Assembly: GCA_030647435.1 (NCBI GenBank)
Contig: JAUSJX010000098.1
Span: forward strand, 49,180 to 113,179
Reading direction: 5' to 3'
Source of the DNA: Candidatus Rokuibacteriota bacterium
GTDB taxonomy: Bacteria; Methylomirabilota; Methylomirabilia; Rokubacteriales; CSP1-6
Length of the DNA: 64,000 nucleotides
Shown here: piece after piece, positions 17,870-26,422 of the stretch
Layout: every line of letters begins with the position of its first letter
Numbering within the stretch: the first letter of the stretch is position 1
Made by a program: the position numbers and the translations under genes
The notes under the pieces: generated by a model
Databases searched by the model: none
Seen by the model: only the letters and a program-made list of their open reading frames with translations
What the model was told of the DNA's origin: nothing

Positions 17870-18645
17870 TACCATCTCCTCCGTTTGCGGTAGAGCCGCC
17901 ATACCTTGGGCGAGGCGTCCGCGACGCCGACGCCCAGGTACACCTCGCGCACGTCCTCGTTGGCCTCGAGCTCGGCCGACGTTCCCTCGAGCACGACGCG
18001 GCCCGCCTCGAAGATGGCCCCGCGCTGGGCCACGCGGAGCGCCAGCCGGGCGTTCTGCTCCACGAGCAGTATGGTGGTGCCGGTGTGGCTGATGGTGCCG
18101 AGCGCCTCGTAGACGGACTTCGCCACCCGCGGAGCGAGCCCCAGCGAGGGCTCGTCGAGCATCAGGAGCCGCGGGCGCCTCAACATCGCGCGCCCGAGCG
18201 CCAGCATCTGCTGCTCGCCTCCCGAGAGCGTCTCCGCTTCCTGCTTCGCCCGCTCCTTCAGGATCGGGAACATGCCGTAGACGAAGTCGAGGTCCTTCTT
18301 GATGCCATCGTCGCGCCGGCCCCACAGGCCCAGATCGAGATTCTCCTCCACGCTGAGCTCGCGGAAGAGGCCGCGGTCCTCGGGCACGTAGACGATGCCG
18401 AGGCGCGCGACGGCCTCGGGCTGCCAGCCGTCGATGCGCCGGCCGGCAAAGTGGATCTCGCCCTTCTTGGGCTGGTCCTTGAGCAGGCCTGCGATGGTTC
18501 TCAACAGGGTCGTCTTACCGGCGCCGTTCGGGCCCAGCACGGTGAAGATCTCCCCTTCCTCGATCTCGAGCGAGACACCGAAGAGGGCGTAGATCCTGTC
18601 GAAATACAGGGTCTCGATGCTGGAGACGCGGAGCAGCGCCGTCAT
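17869..18645 (-). CDS. livF: ABC transporter ATPase LivF
   Basis: The 258-residue ATPase shows Walker A GPNGAGKTTLLRTIAG, the LivF-typical PEDRGLFRELSVEENL, signature LSGGEQQMLALGRAML and Walker B RLLMLDEPSLGLAP, with the H-loop replaced as usual in ILLVEQNA. It energises LivHM uptake with LivG. Its ATG overlaps the livG stop by four bases (ATGA), and its own TAA overlaps the start of the acyl-CoA synthetase. The C terminus ends with an unusual basic KRRRW tail. Confidence 0.93.
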   Translation of the reverse strand: MTALLRVSSIETLYFDRIYALFGVSLEIEEGEIFTVLGPNGAGKTTLLRTIAGLLKDQPKKGEIHFAGRRIDGWQPEAVARLGIVYVPEDRGLFRELSVEENLDLGLWGRRDDGIKKDLDFVYGMFPILKERAKQEAETLSGGEQQMLALGRAMLRRPRLLMLDEPSLGLAPRVAKSVYEALGTISHTGTTILLVEQNARLALRVAQRGAIFEAGRVVLEGTSAELEANEDVREVYLGVGVADASPKVWRLYRKRRRW

Positions 18646-19394
18646 TCGCCCAGGTACGCCTTGATCACATCGGGGTGGCGCTGGACCTCGGCCGGGGAGC
18701 CTTCCGCTATCTTCACGCCGTGATCGAGGGCGACCATCCTGGTCGCGAGCCGCGAGGCGATGCGCAGGTCGTGCTCGACCAGGAGCACGGTGATCGCGAA
18801 GCGCCCGCGGATCTCGTGGATCCAGTACGCGAACTCGTCCTTCTCCTCCTGGTTCAGCCCGGAGACCGGCTCGTCGAGCAGCAGGAGCCTGGGCTCCGTC
18901 GCCAGCGCCCGGCCCATCTCGACGCGCTTCTGGAGGCCGTAGGAGCAGTCGGCGACGCGGCTCTTCCGGACCACTTCCAGGTTCAGGAACTCGATGATCT
19001 CCTCGCAGCGGCGCCTGTGCCTGATCTCCTCGCCGCGGAGGCGCAGCAGCACCGCCGCGAAGTTCTTCCTGAAGTGCAGGTGCCGGCCGACCATGATGTT
19101 GTCGAGCACGGTCATGTTGTGGAAGAGGCGCAGGTTCTGGAAGGTGCGGGCGATGCCCCGCCGCGTGACCTCGTCGGGCGAGAGCCCGAGGATCGACTCC
19201 CCGCGCAAGCGGATGGCGCCGGAGGTCGGGCGGTAGATGCCGGTGACGCAGTTGAAGAGGGACGTCTTGCCGGAGCCGTTCGGGCCGATCACGGCGAGGG
19301 TCTCGCCCTCAGCGATGGCCACCCCCACGCCCTGGAGGGCCGTGATGCCGCCGAATTGGAGTGAGAGGTCTCGGACCTCGAGCAGGTCCGCCAT
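18642..19394 (-). CDS. livG: ABC transporter ATPase LivG
   Basis: The 250-residue ATPase carries Walker A GPNGSGKTSLFNCVTG, LivG-type RTFQNLRLFHNMTVLDNIMVG, a degenerate signature SYGLQKRVEMGRALA and Walker B LLLLDEPVSGLN. The C-terminal VALDHGVKIAEGSPAEVQRHPDVIKAYLG is the usual LivG end. It lies two bases downstream of a binding-protein gene and overlaps livF. Confidence 0.93.
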   Translation of the reverse strand: MADLLEVRDLSLQFGGITALQGVGVAIAEGETLAVIGPNGSGKTSLFNCVTGIYRPTSGAIRLRGESILGLSPDEVTRRGIARTFQNLRLFHNMTVLDNIMVGRHLHFRKNFAAVLLRLRGEEIRHRRRCEEIIEFLNLEVVRKSRVADCSYGLQKRVEMGRALATEPRLLLLDEPVSGLNQEEKDEFAYWIHEIRGRFAITVLLVEHDLRIASRLATRMVALDHGVKIAEGSPAEVQRHPDVIKAYLGE

Positions 19395-19396
19395 CC

Positions 19397-20596
19397 TTAG
19401 AACAGCGGCTTGAAGACCTGGTAGGGCGCGACTTGGACGTAGGAGAAATCGGCCGCCTTCTGGGCGCGCATGAGCCGGACGGCGTTCAAGCCGTGGTGGC
19501 GATCCGGCCCGAATGTGATGGGCGCGGAGAGCCCGAGCACTGTGAAGTTGCGGATGCCCTCCATCGCCTCGATGAAGCCGTCGCGCGTGAGGTTGCGGCC
19601 GGCTTTCTTGAGTCCCTCCACGGCGATGATCATGTTGGCCGCGCCGGCCAGCGCAGTCCCTTCCCGCCCCTGGAGCTTGGGCTCGTACTTGATCAAGATG
19701 TCGAGCACGGCCTTGGCCTCGGGCTCTCCCGGCACCGCACCGATCACGTTGTAGTAGGCGCCCTCCCAGAGCTCGCCCAGGAGGCGGTACATGACCTGGT
19801 GGTCGCCGATGGTAAAGGAGCCGACGAGGCGGGGTCTATAGCCGACCTTGGCCATCTCGCGCACGAGGTTGGCCGAGTGCGTGTTGAGCGCGGCCAGGAA
19901 GAGCGTGTCGGCGCCGGAATCCTTGAACTTGAGCGCCTGTGTGCCGAGCTCGCGGTCGGAGACCTCGTAGGGCACGGCGGTGGCCAAGGTCGCCTTCGCG
20001 CCGAGCGCCTTCATGGCCCGGTTGACGCCGTCCATGACCCCCTTGCCCCAGTCGTCGTTCTGGTAAAAGACGGCGAGCTTCTGGGCGCCCAGCATGGTGA
20101 CGGAGTAGGTGACGAGGTAGTCCGCCTCGTCGGCGTAGTCCGGGTAGTCGATGAAGACGGACTTGAGCTTGTCCTTCGGCTGCCGCGCCCAGAGCTGCGG
20201 GCTGGCGTAGGCGTTGATCAGCGGCAGACGCGCCTCGGCGATCTCGTCCTTGGCGGCGTTGACCACGGCTGAGCCCACGAGGCCCACCGTGAGGAACACC
20301 GAGTCCCTCATCTCCTTGATGTTGGCCACGGCCCGGCCGGGGTTGAAGCCGTCGTCCTTGATCGCGACCTTGAGCTTGCGCCCATGGACACCACCCAGGT
20401 CGTTGACATAGCGCGCCCAGGCCTCCTTGGCCACGGCCAGGTTGCCGTAGATGGCGGCGGGCCCGGACATGGGCGCGGTGAGACCGATCACGATCTCCGT
20501 GTCCGTCACGCCGGGCGCCTTGGGCTGGGCCGGGGCCGGCCCGGCCGTCAGCGCAACGGCAGCGAGCGCGACAAACCCGACGCGGACGAGGCCCAT
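19397..20596 (-). CDS. Branched-chain amino acid-type ABC substrate-binding protein, second copy
   Basis: The ~399-residue periplasmic protein has a signal peptide (GLVRVGFVALAAVALTAGPAPAQ) and the type I binding-protein fold: TDTEIVIGLTAPMSGPAAIYG, VAIKDDGFNPGRAVANIKEM, VFYQNDDWGKGVMDGVNRA. It ends YVQVAPYQVFKPLF. The neighbouring gene encodes a clearly related protein with near-parallel sequence throughout, so the two arose by tandem duplication. ATG at 20596 is used; an in-frame GTG overlaps the upstream TAG. Differences in the cleft, such as NAYASPQLWA versus NPYGDVAIWA, suggest different ligands for the shared LivFGHM machinery. Confidence 0.9.
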   Translation of the reverse strand: MGLVRVGFVALAAVALTAGPAPAQPKAPGVTDTEIVIGLTAPMSGPAAIYGNLAVAKEAWARYVNDLGGVHGRKLKVAIKDDGFNPGRAVANIKEMRDSVFLTVGLVGSAVVNAAKDEIAEARLPLINAYASPQLWARQPKDKLKSVFIDYPDYADEADYLVTYSVTMLGAQKLAVFYQNDDWGKGVMDGVNRAMKALGAKATLATAVPYEVSDRELGTQALKFKDSGADTLFLAALNTHSANLVREMAKVGYRPRLVGSFTIGDHQVMYRLLGELWEGAYYNVIGAVPGEPEAKAVLDILIKYEPKLQGREGTALAGAANMIIAVEGLKKAGRNLTRDGFIEAMEGIRNFTVLGLSAPITFGPDRHHGLNAVRLMRAQKAADFSYVQVAPYQVFKPLF

Positions 20597-20598
20597 CA

Positions 20599-21795
20599 CT
20601 AGAACAGAGGCTTGAAGACCTGCCACGGAAGCACTTCCACGTACGAGTTGTCGGCGGCCTTGTTGGCGCGCAGGAGCCGCACGGCGTTGAGTCCGTGGTG
20701 CTGGTTCGGGCCGAAGGTGACGGGCGCCGTGAGACCCATGGTCGTGAAGCCCTTGATGCTCTCCATCGCCTCGACGTACCCCTCGCGCGTGAGGTTGCGT
20801 CCCGCCTTCTTGAGCCCTTCCACCGCGATGATGATCGCCACCGCGCCGGACAGCGCCGTGTTCTCCTTGCCGACGAGCTTCGGCTCGTACTTGGTCAGGA
20901 TGTCCACGATGGCCTTGCCCGCCGGCTCGGGGGCCGCGACGTTCAGGCCCGCGAAGTACGCGCCCTCCCACAGCTCGCCCAGGAGCTTGTACATGATCGT
21001 GTAGTCGCCGAGCGGGAAGGACGCGAGGATCTTCGGCCGGTAGCCCGCCTTGGCCATCTCCTTGACGATGTTGGCGCCGTGGGTGATCGTCGAGTAGATG
21101 ATGACGGCGTCGGCGCCCGACTCCTTGAGCTTGAGCGCGTGCGTGCCGAGCTCCCGGTCCGTCACCTCGTACGGCACGGCGCCCGCGAGGCTGCCCTTGC
21201 CGCCGAGCCCCTTGATGGCCCGGTTGACGCCTTCGAGCCCGCCTTTGCCGTAGTCGTCGTTCTGGTAGAACACGGCGACCTTCTTGGCGCCCAGGCGCTC
21301 GACCGATTGCTTGACGAGGAACTCGGCCTCGTCGCCGTAGTCGGGGTAGTTCACGAACACGTAGCGGAGCTTGGCCTTCGGCTGCTTCGCCCAGATGGCG
21401 ACGTCGCCGTAGGGGTTGATCGTCAGGAGCTTGTACTCGGCGACATCGTCCTTGGCGGCGTTCAGCACGGCGGAGCCGAGAAGCCCCAGGTTCATGAACA
21501 CCGAGTCCTTCATCTCCTTGAGATTGGCGACGGCGCGGCCCGGGTTGTAGCCGTCGTCCTTCAGCTCGACCTTGATCTTCCGGCCGTTGATGCCGCCCTG
21601 GTCGTTGAGGTAGCGGGTCCACGCTTCCATGGCGACGGCAGTGTTGCCCCAGGCGGCCGCGGGACCCGACAGCGGGGTGGTCAGCCCGATCGTGACCTCG
21701 GTGTCGGTGACGCCGGGGGCCCGGCCTTGTGCCTGCGCCGGCCCGGCGGCGAATGCGACGGCGAGCAGTGCGATGCCGAGCGTCTTGAGTCTCAT
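20599..21795 (-). CDS. Branched-chain amino acid-type ABC substrate-binding protein, first copy
   Basis: The 398-residue protein begins with signal peptide RLKTLGIALLAVAFAAGPAQAQ and continues TDTEVTIGLTTPLSGPAAAWG, ELKDDGYNPGRAVANLKEM and VFYQNDDYGKGGLEGVNRA, ending YVEVLPWQVFKPLF. It is the promoter-proximal gene of the Liv-type operon and is paralogous to the next gene. A strong sigma-70-like promoter lies ~76 bases upstream. The ligand is unknown; candidates include amino acids, amides and short or aromatic acids. Confidence 0.92.
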   Translation of the reverse strand: MRLKTLGIALLAVAFAAGPAQAQGRAPGVTDTEVTIGLTTPLSGPAAAWGNTAVAMEAWTRYLNDQGGINGRKIKVELKDDGYNPGRAVANLKEMKDSVFMNLGLLGSAVLNAAKDDVAEYKLLTINPYGDVAIWAKQPKAKLRYVFVNYPDYGDEAEFLVKQSVERLGAKKVAVFYQNDDYGKGGLEGVNRAIKGLGGKGSLAGAVPYEVTDRELGTHALKLKESGADAVIIYSTITHGANIVKEMAKAGYRPKILASFPLGDYTIMYKLLGELWEGAYFAGLNVAAPEPAGKAIVDILTKYEPKLVGKENTALSGAVAIIIAVEGLKKAGRNLTREGYVEAMESIKGFTTMGLTAPVTFGPNQHHGLNAVRLLRANKAADNSYVEVLPWQVFKPLF

Positions 21796-21870
21796 GAGCG
21801 AGCCTCCTCGATTCGCGGGCTGTGTGCGTCCTGCGTACGCGGGTGCGCGGAGCGGTGGAAAAGTGAGGCG

Positions 21871-21899
21871 AGTATAGGAACCGACCCGGGCAAAGTCAA
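21871..21899 (-). promoter_or_regulatory. Sigma-70-type promoter of the Liv transporter operon
   Basis: On the minus strand TTGACT (21899-21894) and TATACT (21876-21871) are separated by 17 bases, each with five of six consensus bases. The -35 box overlaps the TGA stop of dinB (21898-21896), so the end of dinB doubles as promoter. The predicted leader before the binding-protein ATG is about 70 bases. Confidence 0.72.
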
Positions 21900-23107
21900 C
21901 GGCCTTGCCCGTCAGGCGTCTCCCCCCGCCCCCGCCGCCGACGGCCCATCAGGCTCGCCGGCCGCACGGCCGTCTCGCCGAAGCGCGCCGCGAGACGGTC
22001 TACCGCCCGGGCCAAGCGCTCCCTACGCAGTGCGTCAGGCTCGAGAAGCGAGAGCTGCCCCTCGCCAGCAAGCCCCAGTCCGGACACCGACAGGCCGATG
22101 AGCCTCACGGCTTGCGCCAACCTCACGCGGCCGAAGAGGGCGTCCGCCCGGCGGAAGATGGCAAGGCCGTCCTGCGTCGGATCGTCCGTGTGGGCGCGGG
22201 TGATGGAGGAGAAGTCCGCGAAGCGAAGCTTGAGCGTCACCGTCCGGCCCGCATAACCCTCGGCCCGGAGCTCTCGCGCGACCCGCTCGCTCTGCCCGCG
22301 CAGGGTCGCCCGCAGGAGCTCCACGTCGCGGGTGTCGCGCTCGAAGGTCTCCTCGGCGCCCATCGACTTGGGCTGCGCGTCGGGCTCGACGGCGCGGTCG
22401 TCGAGACCGCGGGCCAGCGCCAGCAGACCGGGGCCGTGCTTGCCGAAGCGGGCTCCGAGGTTGGCGGCCGGCGTCAGCGCGAGCTGGCCGATGGTGCGGA
22501 TGCCCATGGCCTCGAGCTCCGCGCCCGTCACCCTGCCCACGCCCCAGAGCCGGAAGACCGGCAGCGGCGCCAGGAACTCCGCCTCACTGCCGGGCTCGAC
22601 CACGACGAGGCCGTCGGGCTTGCGCAGATCGGAGGCGACCTTGGCGATGAACTTGTTCGACGCCACGCCCACGGAGGCCTGGAGGCTCACGCGCGCCCTG
22701 ATCTGCGCCTTGATCTCACGCGCGATGACCGCGCCATCGCCGTGGAGCGCGCGGCTCGCGGTGACGTCGAGGAAGGCCTCGTCGATGGACAGCGGCTCGA
22801 TCAGCGGCGTGAAGCCGGCGAGAACGGCCATGATCTCGCGCGAGACGCCCGCGTACTTGTCCATGTCCACCGGGAGGAAGACGCCCTCGGGACAGAGGCG
22901 GAAGGCGCGACCGATGGGCATGGCGGAGTGGACGCCGAAGCGCCGCGCCTCGTAGGAGGCGGCGGACACCACGCCGCGGCCCCGGGGGTCGGCGCCGACG
23001 ATGACGGGGCGGCCGCGGGTCTCGGGCCGATCGCGCTGCTCGACGGACGCGTAGAACGCGTCCATGTCGACATGGATGATCGTTCGGGGCGCGGCGCCCT
23101 GGTCCAC
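21896..23107 (-). CDS. dinB: DNA polymerase IV (Y family)
   Basis: The ~403-residue translesion polymerase has HVDMDAFYASVEQRD with the first catalytic aspartate, AASYEARRFGVHSAM, EPLSIDEAFLDVT with the catalytic Asp-Glu pair, SVGVASNKFIAKVASDLRKPDG and a helix-hairpin-helix LWGVGRVTGAELEAMGI. The little-finger region follows with MGAEETFERDTRD. It ends with a basic, arginine-rich tail instead of a clear clamp-binding motif, though GEGQLSLLEPD (~368) resembles a QLSLF-type beta-clamp peptide. GTG at 23107 is the likely start. It is last in the nifS-like/cysE unit. Confidence 0.93.
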   Translation of the reverse strand: MDQGAAPRTIIHVDMDAFYASVEQRDRPETRGRPVIVGADPRGRGVVSAASYEARRFGVHSAMPIGRAFRLCPEGVFLPVDMDKYAGVSREIMAVLAGFTPLIEPLSIDEAFLDVTASRALHGDGAVIAREIKAQIRARVSLQASVGVASNKFIAKVASDLRKPDGLVVVEPGSEAEFLAPLPVFRLWGVGRVTGAELEAMGIRTIGQLALTPAANLGARFGKHGPGLLALARGLDDRAVEPDAQPKSMGAEETFERDTRDVELLRATLRGQSERVARELRAEGYAGRTVTLKLRFADFSSITRAHTDDPTQDGLAIFRRADALFGRVRLAQAVRLIGLSVSGLGLAGEGQLSLLEPDALRRERLARAVDRLAARFGETAVRPASLMGRRRRGRGETPDGQGR

Positions 23108-23114
23108 GGCAGGG

Positions 23115-23681
23115 CTACGGGGCGGAGCCTGCGAGGCCGATGCTGGGAGCGACGGCGGTGAGCGCGCCGATGACGAAGCCGACATGGTCATCGAGGTCCA
23201 CGCCCAGCTCCTCGGCGCCGCGGTAAACGTCCTGGCGGTTGACGGTGCGCGCGAAGCCCTTGTCCTTGAGCTTCTTCTTGACCGAGCCCGGCTCGAGCCC
23301 CGCGATGGCGCGCCCGGGACGTACCAGCGCGCAGGCGGTGATGAAGCCCGAGAGCTCGTCGCAGGCGTACAGCCCGCGGTCGAGAAGGGAGACCCGCGGG
23401 TAGCCCGAGTAGTCGGCGTGGGCAAGGACCGCGTGGACGATGCCGGCCGGCACGCCTCGCGCCAGCAGGATCTCGGCGCCCTTCATGGGATGCTGCGGCG
23501 CGATCGGGTGCATCTCGTAGTCGAAATCGTGGAGCATGCCGGCCGCGCCCCACGTCTCGGGGTCCTGGCCGTAGCGCGCCGCGTAGGCCCGCATGGCGGC
23601 CTCGACGGCCAGCGCGTGCTTGCGGAGGCTGTCGGACTGGGTGAACTCCGTCAGCAGGACCCAGGCGCGGTCACGGTCCAT
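23115..23681 (-). CDS. HD-domain hydrolase-like protein
   Basis: The ~188-residue product carries an HD metal-binding pattern: SDSLRKHALAVEAAMRAYA, then AAGMLHDFDYEMHP with the HD pair, HPMKGAEILL and VLAHADYSGYPRVSLLDRGLYACDEL. This subgroup (predicted phosphohydrolase) is short and has no fused synthetase domain. The ATG at 23681 overlaps the TGA of the HTH gene (TGATG); an ATG at 23705 is an in-frame alternative. It lies eight bases from dinB. A nucleotide or phosphate-ester substrate is likely but unidentified. Confidence 0.82.
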   Translation of the reverse strand: MDRDRAWVLLTEFTQSDSLRKHALAVEAAMRAYAARYGQDPETWGAAGMLHDFDYEMHPIAPQHPMKGAEILLARGVPAGIVHAVLAHADYSGYPRVSLLDRGLYACDELSGFITACALVRPGRAIAGLEPGSVKKKLKDKGFARTVNRQDVYRGAEELGVDLDDHVGFVIGALTAVAPSIGLAGSAP

Positions 23682-23854
23682 CAGGACTGCGAGCGGGTCC
23701 GCCATTTGTCGATCGACTTCTTGGAAAACACCCACTGGCCGTCGTGCTCGAGCGCCGGGATGCGCCGTTCGGCCGCCATACGCTTGAGCGTCTCGGCATC
23801 CATGGAGAGATACGTCGACGCCTCCGTGACCGTCATGGTGTCCTTGGGGATCAC
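23681..23854 (-). CDS. Small excisionase-type helix-turn-helix protein
   Basis: This ~57-residue protein starts at a GTG (23854) that overlaps the cysE stop (GTGA), with AAGGAGG ten bases upstream; an internal ATG at 23836 would give 51 residues. Its sequence [20 protein letters not shown], then [22 protein letters not shown], is the winged-helix pattern of excisionase/MerR-like DNA-binding domains (helix_turn_helix_17). It has no effector domain. It sits between cysE and the HD gene with overlaps on both sides, so it is a true operon member, possibly a small regulator of these genes. Confidence 0.8.
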   Translation of the reverse strand: MIPKDTMTVTEASTYLSMDAETLKRMAAERRIPALEHDGQWVFSKKSIDKWRTRSQS

Positions 23855-24513
23855 GTCCCTGACGCCTCCTTGAGTGATTTCTTGAGCGACTCGACCTCGC
23901 CCTCGAGGTCGCGGATCCTGTCCACGAGCTGCTCGAGCGCGCGCGCCACGGGGTCGGGCAGGTCGGTCTGGTTGAGGTCGATGCCGCCGACCCGCTCCCC
24001 GTCCCGGAACGTCACCCGGCCCGGCACGCCCACGACCACGGAGTTCGGCGGCACCTCGCGCACCACCACCGACCCGGCGCCGATCCGGCTCCCGCTGCCG
24101 ATGGTGAAGCCGCCGAGGATCTTGGCGCCGGCCCCGACGACCACGTTGTCGCCGAGCGTCGGGTGGCGCTTCTCGCGCTTGAGGCTCGTACCGCCGAGCG
24201 TGACACCCTGGAGCAGCGTCACGTTCTCGCCGACCTCGGTCGTCTCGCCGATGACGACGCCCATGCCGTGATCGATGAAGAGCCCCGGCCCGAGGCGCGC
24301 GGCCGGGTGGATCTCGATGCCCGTCATGAAGCGGCTCGCATGAGACACCCAGCGGGCCAGGGTCAGCCAGCCCGCGCCCCAGACCGCGTGAGCGACGCGG
24401 TGGAGCCAGATCGCGTGCACGCCCGGGTAGCAGAGGACGACCTCGAGGGCGGAGCGCGCCGCGGGGTCCCGCTCCCTCACCGTCCGGACATCCCGTCGCA
24501 TCCGGTCGAACAT
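23851..24513 (-). CDS. cysE: Serine O-acetyltransferase
   Basis: The ~220-residue enzyme makes O-acetylserine, the carbon skeleton for cysteine. It has the N-terminal helical part ([27 protein letters not shown]) and a left-handed beta helix with the catalytic region [25 protein letters not shown], then [31 protein letters not shown]-terminal predicted coiled coil ([25 protein letters not shown]) replaces the usual short tail. ATG at 24513 is used. Its location after nifS-like and nifU-like genes ties cysteine synthesis to sulfur mobilisation. Confidence 0.93.
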   Translation of the reverse strand: MFDRMRRDVRTVRERDPAARSALEVVLCYPGVHAIWLHRVAHAVWGAGWLTLARWVSHASRFMTGIEIHPAARLGPGLFIDHGMGVVIGETTEVGENVTLLQGVTLGGTSLKREKRHPTLGDNVVVGAGAKILGGFTIGSGSRIGAGSVVVREVPPNSVVVGVPGRVTFRDGERVGGIDLNQTDLPDPVARALEQLVDRIRDLEGEVESLKKSLKEASGT

Positions 24514-24521
24514 GACGGCTC

Positions 24522-24899
24522 CTAGTGTACCCCGCGCCTCGTCATCGCGTCTCGTGCCGCCGCGCGGAGGGCCAAGGCCACGACCTCCGCCGCGTGCCGG
24601 CGCTCGGGAGGCAGGCCGTCCACCGCCGCCTCGATGCGCCCTTCCTCGATCTCCGCCAGCGCCTCGAGCGCAGTCCCCACCGCCACCTCCGTGCCCGCGC
24701 TGCACGCAGCCAGCGTCGGCCCGCAGCCGTAGGCCTGGAAGCGCGCCTCCTCGACGCGTCCGTCGCGCACGCGGAGGTAGAAGCGCGCCAAGTCCATGCA
24801 TTGGGTGAACTCGCCTTCGCCCACCCCATCGGGCTCACGCATCATGCCCGCGTTCCGCGGGTTGCGGAAGTGGTCGATGAGCGTGTCGCTGTAACGCAC
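24522..24899 (-). CDS. NifU/IscU-like iron-sulfur scaffold protein lacking the third cysteine
   Basis: The ~125-residue product begins at a GTG overlapping the upstream TAG ([20 protein letters not shown]), as in IscU. Cysteines are present at FTQCMDL and in [16 protein letters not shown]. The third scaffold cysteine, normally in a PPxKxHCS motif, is missing: here the aligned stretch is [16 protein letters not shown]. The first motif also differs from the usual ECGDVMKL. It may be a variant scaffold, carrier or sulfur acceptor paired with the cysteine desulfurase directly upstream, distinct from the canonical iscU at 30420. Confidence 0.82.
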   Translation of the reverse strand: MRYSDTLIDHFRNPRNAGMMREPDGVGEGEFTQCMDLARFYLRVRDGRVEEARFQAYGCGPTLAACSAGTEVAVGTALEALAEIEEGRIEAAVDGLPPERRHAAEVVALALRAAARDAMTRRGVH

Positions 24900-26065
24900 T
24901 AGGCCCTGGCCGAGCCCGCTACCGGCGACTGGGCTTTGAGCTTGCCCACCAGCGGCACCACGCTCTCGATGACGTACTCGATGTCCTCCGCCGTCGTGCC
25001 GCGCCCGAGCGAGCAGCGCACGGAACCCATGGCCCAATCGAGCGGCAGCCCCATGGCCACGAGAACGTAGGACGGCTCGACATTGCCCGAAGTGCACGCG
25101 GAGCCGGCCGAGACTCCGATGCCCTTGAGGTCGAGGCCCAAGACTACGGATTCGGATTCGATATTGTGGAAGCACATGTTGCACGTGCCCGGAAGCCGCT
25201 CCGTCGGGTGCCCGTTGAGACGCACCTCCGCCACGCCGGCCCGCACACCCTCCCACAGCCGGTCGCGCAGCGCGGTCAGGCGGGCGCCCTCCACCGCCAT
25301 GTCGCGGTTGCGGATCTCGACGGCCTTGCCCAGGCCCACGATGCCCGCCACGTTCTCCGTGCCGGCCCGCCGGCGCCGCTCGTGCTCGCCGCCATGCTGG
25401 ATCGAGGCCATCTTGGTGCCTTTACGGATGAAGAGGCCGGCTACTCCCTTCGGACCGTAGATCTTGTGCCCGGAGAAGGAGAGCAGGTCTATGCCGAAAG
25501 CGCCCACGTCGATCGGCACCTTGCCGAACGTCTGGACGCCGTCCACGTGGAGCGGCACGCCCGCCTCGCGCGTGATGCGGCCTATCTCGCGGATCGGCTG
25601 GAGCGTGCCGACCTCGGAGTTGGCGCCCATCAGCGACACGAGGATCGTGTCGGCCCGCAGGGCCTTCTTAAGGTCGTCGGGGTTGACCATACCGTCGCCG
25701 TCCACCGGCAGGTACGTCGCAGTGAAGCCCTGCTCTTCAAGGGTTTGGACGGTTCGAAGCACCGCGTGATGCTCGATCTGCGAGGCGATGATGTGACCCG
25801 AGCCCCGCGCGGCGGCCAGCCCCTTGATGCCGAGGTTGTCGGACTCCGTGCCGCCCGAGGTGAAGACGATCTCGTCCTTGGACACCTTGAGGAAGTCCGC
25901 GATCTGCTCGCGGGCCGTCTCCATGCCGTCGCGCGCCTCGCGCCCGAAGCCGTGGACGCTCGAGGGATTGCCGAAGCGCTCGCTGAAGTACGGCAGCATG
26001 GCCTGGAGCACCTCGGGGTGCACCGGCGTCGACGCGTTATGATCGAGATAGACTCGGCGGTTCAT
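24899..26065 (-). CDS. Cysteine desulfurase, NifS/IscS family (second copy)
   Basis: The 388-residue PLP enzyme takes sulfur from cysteine. It opens VYLDHNASTPVHPEVLQAM, has TSGGTESDNLGIKG, the cofactor lysine in SFSGHKIYGPKG and the mobile active-site cysteine in SAGSACTSGNVEPSY. It differs from the iscS product encoded at 30870 in many positions, so the genome has at least two group I desulfurases. It heads a minus-strand unit: nifU-like, cysE, HTH, HD, dinB. Only 38 bases separate its ATG from that of the divergent DsrE-like gene, so their promoters must overlap one another or the coding starts. Confidence 0.93.
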   Translation of the reverse strand: MNRRVYLDHNASTPVHPEVLQAMLPYFSERFGNPSSVHGFGREARDGMETAREQIADFLKVSKDEIVFTSGGTESDNLGIKGLAAARGSGHIIASQIEHHAVLRTVQTLEEQGFTATYLPVDGDGMVNPDDLKKALRADTILVSLMGANSEVGTLQPIREIGRITREAGVPLHVDGVQTFGKVPIDVGAFGIDLLSFSGHKIYGPKGVAGLFIRKGTKMASIQHGGEHERRRRAGTENVAGIVGLGKAVEIRNRDMAVEGARLTALRDRLWEGVRAGVAEVRLNGHPTERLPGTCNMCFHNIESESVVLGLDLKGIGVSAGSACTSGNVEPSYVLVAMGLPLDWAMGSVRCSLGRGTTAEDIEYVIESVVPLVGKLKAQSPVAGSARA

Positions 26066-26103
26066 TGACGCTCCTCTCTCTGGGTGCTACGCTCGGCCCC
26101 GTC

Positions 26104-26421
26104 ATGGAGCTGACGAAGCGCAAGCTTGGTCTCATGGTATCGACGGCGCCCGAGCATCCAAATCTCGACACGGCCGTCGGGCTCGGCCGCGCGGCGCTCG
26201 ACCGCGGCGCCGAGGTGTACCTCTACCTGATCGACGACGGCGTCGCCGGCGTCGAAGACCCGCGGGTGCAGGCCTTGGCCGATCGAGGCGCCAAGCTCTT
26301 CGTCTGCGCGTACGGCTGTCAGAAGCGGCGCCAGCCCCTGTCGGACAAGGCGACCAACTGCGGCCTCGTCGTGCTGGCGGACATCGTCAACGCCACCGAC
26401 CGATTCCTCGCGCTCAACTAG
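26104..26421 (+). CDS. DsrE/TusD-like sulfur-relay protein
   Basis: The 105-residue product has the DsrE-fold pattern: KRKLGLMVSTAPEHPNLDTA, GRAALDRGAEVYLYLIDDGV and a cysteine-containing loop KLFVCAYGCQKRR, where DsrE/TusD have their sulfur-carrying cysteine; a further cysteine occurs in TNCGLVV. ATG at 26104 begins MELTKRKLG. It is the first of three short plus-strand genes with one-base spacing or overlaps. DsrEFH/TusBCD heterohexamers pass persulfide sulfur, for example to tRNA or in dissimilatory pathways. A desulfurase on one side and the ISC operon on the other fit a sulfur donor or acceptor role. Confidence 0.75.
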   Translation: MELTKRKLGLMVSTAPEHPNLDTAVGLGRAALDRGAEVYLYLIDDGVAGVEDPRVQALADRGAKLFVCAYGCQKRRQPLSDKATNCGLVVLADIVNATDRFLALN

Positions 26422-26422
26422 C

